Shown here piece by piece: positions 57,101 through 64,000 of a stretch of 64,000 bases of DNA; position 1 is the first letter of the stretch; each line of letters begins with the position of its first letter. The stretch comes from Isoetes taiwanensis (taxonomy: Eukaryota; Streptophyta; Lycopodiopsida; Isoetales; Isoetaceae): NCBI GenBank assembly GCA_021234155.1, contig JAJEKV010000083.1, forward strand, positions 1,384,213 through 1,448,212, written 5' to 3'. A program made the position numbers and the translations under genes. Under the pieces are notes generated by a model. That model worked only from the letters and a program-made list of their open reading frames with translations, was not told the origin of the DNA and did no database searches.

Positions 57101-57945
57101 AGAATTGAAAAGACAGATGGAGGAAAATAGAAAGGGAGAACTCGATATGCGTAATCCGGTGACACAGGAAGAGTAGAGGATGAACCACCTACCAACGAAA
57201 GTGCCTGTGTGTACCCGAGATCGCCGTGAACAAGTATAGAGGCATAAGGTGGGACACAGCCAAGACACACCCCGATGATAAGGGCGTATAATGAAGATCC
57301 GCGTATGCAATCCAGATGATGACCAAAACATCGAGAAGCACATAAAGAAAGAGGGCTTATAATATGAATTGCCCAAGAGGTGAGACAGGAAGCCCACAAA
57401 ACGCTGGCTAAAAGCTGATTGATGACCACTTGATCACTCCCCACTGGCCATGACGCCGACAAATGCCAGGGTGCCTGCACTAGAATTCAAGTAAAGCCTT
57501 GTCATAATATACTAGCTTGATGCCAGCTTTAGGAGCCTACCACGCCCACATCAACCAGGGCCTTTAGGGCACAAGGACAATAATCATTCTATTCTAATGC
57601 TATGTCCATGCCATAATAAAGTTTTAATTGCTATGTTTCTTAACAACCTCGCCTCAAGTTTTTAAGTTGAGATCAGATCCGAGCTGCTGGTTGCGAGTAT
57701 TACCCACCAAATAAACACTTAAAATAGGGTATAAACACTCAGTTTGTTGGTGCGAAATGGCCATAAACACCTAGCTTGTTATTAAAACCACTATAAAACC
57801 ACCATAAAACTCCCTTGGCCCAGGTTGTTACAAGTGATAACACCCTAGACTCCTAAAAGCAGTTCACTATAACAAACCCGTGCCTCATATAACAACCTCG
57901 CTCTGTGGTGTTATCCCTCCTGTGGTTAACATTTTCTCCGAGAAA
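54184..57945 (+). mobile_element. LINE B, degenerate
   Basis: A second non-LTR element starts near TTATGTTTTTCTTTGATGAA. It has an endonuclease C-terminal-like block (VDYVIMNDQAMENI, 54566-54606) and a basic linker. The reverse transcriptase region (55565-56280) holds RVIPLHKGG, RAQGQAGFRPEHSTTDHLVT, CCFVDFRKAFDTVPREKL, CPLSPLLFKIYIDAL and QYADDLSMMAT. The 3' part extends to about 57945 and is repeated at 60.45-60.84 kb. Several in-frame stops make it inactive. The interval 55140-55540 does not read as LINE and may be an insertion. Confidence 0.8.
55565..56280 (+). pseudogene. LINE B reverse transcriptase core
   Basis: The motifs are in canonical order for a non-LTR reverse transcriptase. 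FVDFRKAFDTVP carries the first catalytic aspartate, CPLSPLLF replaces the usual GCPLSP, and YADD at about 56200 carries the catalytic pair. In-frame stops occur at about 55732, 55960, 55975 and 56129. Confidence 0.85.
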
Positions 57946-59920
57946 GCAAAATACGTACAAGCAAAAGTAGGTTTCCCAATGACTATTTCTCGTGGGTTTT
58001 TTTTTTTTTTTTTTTTTTTTTGCTTTTGTCAAAATGTTCGCGTCGCTCAATGTGGCATTTTTTTTTTTTGCCATGGTTGTGCATGGGCGGCCGGATTTGC
58101 ATCTCGATCTATTTGGCATGTCTGAAAGTCTCTACGCTTGCTGAAATCGGCCCGCCTGGGCAGCCTCCCCTCGGCAGATTTTCTCCAACGCTGCGGTGCC
58201 TGGTCCTCGAAAAGTAGGTATGAATTTGTATTTCGCAGTTCACAAGAAAGGTGATCGGCCTCTCGTGGATCGTGGAAACCATGGGCGCGTGGAGTTCCAG
58301 AACAAACTTTTTTTTCCCGCTTGTTATGGGAATAGTGGCTTCATGAACAGACCAGGCGCTTTATTGTTGCTAATATACAAAGGAGCAGGATCCTCCATTT
58401 GCACTCTTATGCAATTTTTCCGTCTCGGCCTTTGCTTCTTGCATTTTTCAATCATTTATGGATCTTTTGTTGCTATGCATCGGCTGAACGATTTGAGAAA
58501 GATGCCCTTCTTTGGAGCTTAGGAATGCGCCTCAATCTCTCAGATTGATCGCTCAATTTCCCCAATCTAAAGCTTAAATCGGCAGCAGAAGAAGACCCAA
58601 ATTCCGCAACATTAGACAGATTCGAAGTTCCCGCCTAAATACGATCCCTTCCGGACCTGAAGCAGCTTTTTATATTGGATCGTGGCTTGGGTCACTGGCT
58701 TCAATCGCCCATCGACACTGGCTCTCCTTTGTCAGATTTCTCCGGGCCGAAGGCTACGCATACGGGCCATGGCTTTTGTTGGGATTCAATGGTTGATCAA
58801 TCAATAGCCGTTGTCCCTTTTTTTTGAGTTGCCCCCTAGCTTAACTTATGTGGGTTTAAGGGTCCATATATGCCCGCATATGCCTATAGGATATGTCAGG
58901 ACTACTCCAACTGGTCGCTGCCAAGAATCAAGCATACTCGTTGTCATGGCAGACATAAAGTACTATAGATCTGTATATTAATAAGAAGTCATAAGCTTTT
59001 TGCAACCGGTGAGGTCTTGCTAGCTTGCAAATAAATCATGCCTCATCTTTTGTATCCTCTCCTTCTTTTTTTTTTCCTTACATTTTTCCTATTTTGAGTT
59101 TTGTGTCGTTGTTCTTAATCTTGCAAAGGCACTAAAGATGCAAGCAGAATCTGAGCTCGACTCCACTCTGTCCTTTTATGTGAAATGTAGAGATTTCGTC
59201 AAACGATTTCTAAACCATAGAGCCTCTCCATCCTGTAATTTCTTCCTCCTTCTAGATGAGGTGTTATTTTAAAAATTGATAGGTTGCATTTTGTGTTGTG
59301 TGCATTGGAAATCAGCTATCACTCAAGAGTCTCTTATTCAATATTGTCAGGATGTAATCTTCTTCGTAGTTTATACTTTATTTATTTCTCGTGATACACT
59401 TGCATTACTTAAGTTCCTCCATCAAATCAATCTATCGTTGATTCTAATTCTAATGTTTGGCGTCGTAGTTCCCTTGCATGTGGCGCTTAATTTTCTGCAT
59501 CTTGAAGTTTGCTGTTAGACCTCTGAATAAGTGCTTAATGGTGGATCTTTTCTTAGCTATTCGCCAGCTTACTTTTCGCTCTACAAAGGAGTAACTAAAA
59601 AGCAATGGCGTAAAGGCTCGAATCCATAGTTGTCTATGTGATGTCCCAACAAAGAAGTGGTGTAAATAATAAAAGCTCTAAAACCAAAGAGTCATGTTTA
59701 CTTGGGTGTATAAAAGGGGAGGATTGCATATGGGTGTACCTTGGTGTGATATTATATAAATGGAACATATCTATCATGAAGCAACAAAATTATGGAAATA
59801 TGCAAAACCGAAAGTGGATTTATACTGATCGGAAGGTGTTCCAAGACCAAATTCATATTGACTTGGGAAATCTCAAAAGATTCTTGGTAATTGGAGTTAA
59901 TAGAGATAGAGTGAGCAACG
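57946..59920. other. Stretch with long T run, no supported gene
   Basis: A 22-bp T run (about 57999-58020) and a 10-bp T run near 58060 could be the poly(A) tail of a minus-strand retrosequence lying to the right. No coding frame there is recognisable. The rest has only short frames without motifs. Confidence 0.35.
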
Positions 59921-60410
59921 AATGACATTGACATAAACTGCAAATATCCATGGGCTACTTAAAAGGTTTGGAATGTTAAACTCAGAAGATTATTGAACCC
60001 ATTTATTCCACCACAGATCCTCAAGAAGCATGTCAAGTCTTCGTAAAGATGAGGCGTAAAAGCTCGCAATAATCCTTATAGAAAACTCTTAGGTTGTTTG
60101 CTTTTTATTGCAAATTGTACTGACTGCATATTGCTTTTTCTCTGTAATCAATTTAGACAGCAGAGTATGCAAATAACCTGTGGATAGTGGTAAATAAGGG
60201 TTTTGCCTCATATAAGCATAATCCCTTGGCTTCATTGAATGATGGCTATTTGACATAATATACGGTAATAGCAAATAATGTACATTTTACGACAACATAT
60301 CATGTATGTTTGACACTATTTGTTAATTTCAATACTTTGGGAGATCATGCTCATGCATTATCTTAGGTGCGCCCATCGGGTTTCCTTGCATATATGCCCG
60401 CCATTGCCTT
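59920..60410 (+). repeat. Copy 2 of the dispersed repeat (unoccupied site)
   Basis: It matches 38560-39375 in order but without the 313-bp insertion. The interrupted spot reads GACATAATATACGG (60252-60265). A deleted LINE B derivative follows from 60408. Confidence 0.8.
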
Positions 60411-60838
60411 ATGTTTTTCTTTGATGAAAACGACGCCAATAATGCTATGTCCATGACATAATAAAGCTTTTAATTTTAAGGCTGTTTCCTCTTAACAACT
60501 CGGGTTTCAAGTTTTAATGTTGAGATTGTATCTCAACCGTTGGGTTGCAAAGTGGTGCTACCCACCAAGAATAACACTTGAAAAGGTGCATAAACACCCA
60601 GTTTGTCAGTGCGAAATGGCCATAAACACTCAGCTTGTTACAAAACCACCATAAACCACCACAAAAACCACAAAAACTACCATAAACCTTCGGCCAAAGT
60701 TGTGCCATGATAATACCCAGAACTTGCAAAGAAGCCCACTATAACAAAACCGGCTCTCAGCCTCGACAGGTTATATAGGTAGCAACACCGCTTTCGTGGT
60801 GTTATCCCTCTCTATATTAACATTTTTGCCGAGAGCTA
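60408..60838 (+). mobile_element. Internally deleted LINE B derivative
   Basis: The first 33 bp match the LINE B start (TGTTTTTCTTTGATGAAAA, then CGCCAATAAT). From there it jumps to text matching 57590-57945 (GCTATGTCCATG, GTGCGAAATGGCCATAAACA, GTGGTGTTATCCCTC). About 3.4 kb is missing. The junction is at TAAT, which is present at both breakpoints. Confidence 0.75.
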
Positions 60839-60930
60839 TGAAGTGCAAAACTAAGTTATGCCGCAGGGCGCACGCTTCTAGGATGATGGAATGTCAGATG
60901 AAATGAATACTGGCCGACATATGCCTCCGT

Positions 60931-61134
60931 ATGTTAAAATTATGGTTTCCATTGTGTCTGACTCCAGGATCGACAACACAAATTAAGTGGCTCCTTTCCC
61001 TTGCCCCTATGGTTGATCATGGTCTACCTCCCACTTATAAAGCACTTCGTTACGAGATTCTTAAGACCTCAGGTGGATTACAAAGACAGCTGACCAAACA
61101 TAAGGCTTTTAAGGACCAGGCATTATTAAACTAA
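60931..61134 (+). pseudogene. Possible hAT (DUF659-like) transposase fragment
   Basis: The frame reads VDHGLPPTYKALRYEILKTS, resembling the GYxPPSYxxLR block at the start of DUF659 in plant hAT transposases. It is short and no catalytic block follows in the next 3 kb, so it is a fragment at best. Confidence 0.3.
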
Positions 61135-64000
61135 TGGTAGGTCAGCATGCTCTCTACTCCAATCGTGATTACAAGAATAAATAATTTCATCCCAAATCTC
61201 GTTAGTTTAGAGCACCTCGTGGAGAACATAATAATACCATATTATACGCCAGTAAACATTTTTTTTTGAGGATAAAAATAATTTTTATTTACTTTAGAAG
61301 AAATGGTACAAAGCCACTTGGCAGGGGTGTTCTCATCCAGAAAAATGATGAGGATAGGGGCTACATGGCTCCTACTTGCACTATTCCCTTGTACTTCCTA
61401 GTATGCTTAGTAGGTTTCCCATATTTCACCTTTACTTCTTCTTCTCCTTCGGTATTAGCCTAAATTTTTCAAAATTCTTTCAAGTACTATATGTAGAAGC
61501 CGATGTGGTGAAATGTCTTCTTGATTTTTACCCAAGACTACATGTCTTTTCCATAGACCAGACATTCCAAAGCCCTAGTTTATATGAGGCCATTTTTTCA
61601 TGGTGCACCATTCAAGGGGAAGGATTCCCAACAATAGTTCCCTGGTACCCCAATGGGTATTCAAAGCTATCCAAACCCAGCTGCCCATACTACTTGGTGT
61701 GCCTTTCACATTTCACCCATTAATGTTCTAAGGATTCTTGCTCGCCTCGCGAGTCATAAATGTTAGCATCAATGACAAGTAGTTGTCCCATTTGAGACTA
61801 GCCGACACCCTTTGAGCCCCGCAGGTATCACTCTGCCGAAAGCATTTATCCGAGGGGAAGATATTTCTCAAGCACGCAGATCTCTCCAGATGTTTTTTAT
61901 GTTTTCCTCCTGCAGGATTACCACTCCATTTGGTTGGTATTGGAAGTAAACCCTAGTCCTCAAACTTTCTGTAGAACTTGGACTACCTAATCCTTAAGAT
62001 CGCTAGTAAAACCCATGGATTTTGATCTCCCCGGTGAAGAGGGTGTTTAAAGTACTGTGGGCCACACTTTCCCATATTATTTTATCTCCGCCCTAAGGCA
62101 AAAACGTGAATTCTAAATTTTGCCCAACTGCTAATTGCTCTCCCTTTGTTCATTGAGCACAAGAATCTATTCCAATTTTTCCAATCTCTTAACAATCCTT
62201 TTGTATCGCCCACCATGCCTAAGGGGCTCTCGTTTATGTTGTGCAAAACCACCGCGCCCACCATGGAGGGGAAGCTTCGCCTTCGAATTTGTTGATGCTG
62301 CTGCAGAATAGTTTTTTATGATTTTCCAGCTGAAATTAATCCTCTCGAATGTGGAGAGAAGCTTCTGGCGATGGTTTAAGATCAAAAAAAGAGTGACCAT
62401 GGGAGTAGACTTTAATCCAGGGCTTACTATGCTACATGACGCTAATAGAGCTCGGCATGAGGTGCATGCCTCGACTTCACCTCTTCCTCAGGATCTTCTC
62501 CATATGAATTTGGCTATTAGAACTTTGCCTGTAATGATATGTCAACCATTCCAATTCCTCCTTTCCGGTTTTATCTCTGCACTTCCACCAAGCCATTTTT
62601 ACCACCCATTTCTTCATTATTCCCTCCCCTGTATTACAGCGGACCAGCCTCCTTCTAATTTTTGTGCCTTCCTTCTGGGGCTAGTAAAAATTGATGATGT
62701 GTAGACATGAGTATTGCTTTCAGCCATGTTTTACACCTGTAATCCCAATTCAAGTAAGTGATAGCTTCTACACCTCCGGGCTCAATTCTAGGTGTTTCCT
62801 CGGCCTAGTAGTGCCATTCCATATTTGTGCCTTGGGCTGAGCATTGATGCGCCCACCTGAACACCTTAATAGGTTGGAATGTCACTGAATTATTTTCCAT
62901 GGTAGGATTGTCAAGCATGTGGGATGTGGTTCGTAGGCTATCAGATTTCTTCCACGGCGAGATGACCTGTAAGCTTATTGAGAAGGGAGGTAATTTGCCC
63001 CACATGACGATTCCTCTCAGCCTCTATAAATAGAAATGCGTCGGCCCCGCATATTGGTCAATACATATTTGTTGGAGAGCCATCCAACATTTAGTCTCTA
63101 ATCATACCGCTTTCCCGGTGGTTAATGGAATATTTGTGAAAAAGCTCGCCGCATATTGAAAGGAATGGCTAAGGGGCAACCTTTGTTCTGCCCTAAAAGA
63201 GTGTCAATATTGGAGAGGGTTCACCTTGAATAGACTTCTGAAGTCTCGAAAGCGGTGATCGCGAAGCTTCATGACCTTTCCTCGAAAAATCCAATAACCC
63301 AAATTTTTGAGTGATCATTTTAGTGCGGTGGAACTCCATCCGATAATTCCCATTATAAGCTTTGGTAAAGTCTTAGCTTTAGGGCCACAATCTTTTGAGC
63401 CTTGTTTTAGCCTGGCAACCTTTCTTCAATGCCGCCGCCGGCTGCTCGTGATACTCCCCGCCTCGGGTAGAAACCCGGATTGGGCTTCTAGAGATGCCTT
63501 CAGCCTGCACTGGCTTTTGATTCTCTCGCTATGCCTTAGCTATGATTTAGAAATGCAGATGTGATGGGCCTCCAAATCATTGATTGTGCTTTGGCTCTAC
63601 TTTGGAAACCAAGGAAATACAACCCGTCTTCAATCTTGATTTATAGATTTCAAATTTTGCATAAAGTCACTGGTGTATGTAGAGGAAGACATCATCCTTA
63701 ACCTATTTCCACTGCATCGATAGAATTTATGGGAATTCCATCCATGTTCTAGACATTTATTTGGAGCCAAGAACGAAAGTAGCCTTTTGAAGGTCCCTCA
63801 ATAGAGAGGGAAGACTTAAAGTATCTTGTCAAGGCTAGAGTTCATATAGGCTTAGACTTTTGAAACCACCGCCGCTTTTCCGAAAAGTCTCTTTTGAAAT
63901 GTAAGTTATGTTCTCCAAAGAAAAGTATTGAAATGGTTATAGATAATTTTGAGATCGAGATTTGAATTAAAGTCAGCTATTTTGAGTGATGGATATAGTG
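61135..64000. other. Stretch without recognised genes
   Basis: Several frames of 65-130 residues occur on both strands (for example plus 61376-61723 and plus 62318-62704), but none shows a domain I know and none joins by good splice sites. A degenerate element is likely but not demonstrated. Confidence 0.35.

Noticed and set aside
56983-57480. 165-residue minus-strand membrane-like protein
   Set aside because: It lies antisense to the LINE B C-terminal region. The plus strand has the expected charged composition, so the hydrophobic frame is a shadow.
57999-58020. Transcription terminator (T run)
   Set aside because: In a plant genome a 22-bp T run next to unrecognised sequence is more likely the poly(A) tail of a minus-strand retrosequence. 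No Pol III gene precedes it.

Overview
This is a eukaryotic nuclear window. I read it as a land plant with a large, transposon-filled genome. Supporting signs are short GT-AG introns of 73-121 bp, a phytocyanin gene, MULE and hAT transposases, two LINEs, a Gypsy-type LTR retrotransposon and several MITEs. The lineage (fern, lycophyte, gymnosperm or other) cannot be fixed from the sequence alone. There are no prokaryotic-style operons, CRISPR arrays or rRNA genes.

Three host genes can be rebuilt exon by exon. (1) A Notchless/NLE (Rsa4) ribosome-biogenesis gene lies on the minus strand at about 2.9-9.6 kb, split by a 5.65-kb tandem array inside one intron. (2) A D-amino-acid oxidase gene lies on the plus strand at 18.18-23.76 kb. 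Its first intron holds a broken hAT transposase gene and a second, shorter array of the same repeat, and its last exon ends in a PTS1-like tripeptide. (3) A phytocyanin (early-nodulin-like) gene lies on the minus strand at 28.75-32.10 kb with a 2.9-kb intron. All three carry frame lesions. They are decayed copies, or the assembly has base-level errors, or both. A convergent pair at 12.0-14.8 kb holds a MULE transposase with a SWIM finger (plus) and an unrecognised two-exon gene (minus).

The most unusual feature is a roughly 430-bp repeat unit that carries tRNA-like A and B boxes, as a Pol III promoter does. It occurs as 13 tandem units in the NLE intron, as 3 units in the DAO intron, and as one solitary minus-strand copy at 38.9 kb. 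The solitary copy is flanked by a perfect 7-bp duplication and has a related unoccupied site at 60.25 kb. The same AATATGT target flanks the complete array and the solitary copy.

The right half is a nest of elements. LINE A reverse transcriptase (39.4-54.2 kb) is split by a minus-strand LTR retrotransposon (40.485-52.754 kb, iMet-type primer-binding site, polypurine tract). The left LTR contains two further insertions that the right LTR lacks. One is a 643-bp element full of CAGACGC-type repeats, bounded by a 9-bp target duplication. LINE B (54.2-57.9 kb) follows, and an internally deleted derivative of it sits at 60.41-60.84 kb. The remaining stretches (24-25, 26-28.7, 36.7-38.5, 58-59.9 and 61.1-64 kb) show little I can name.
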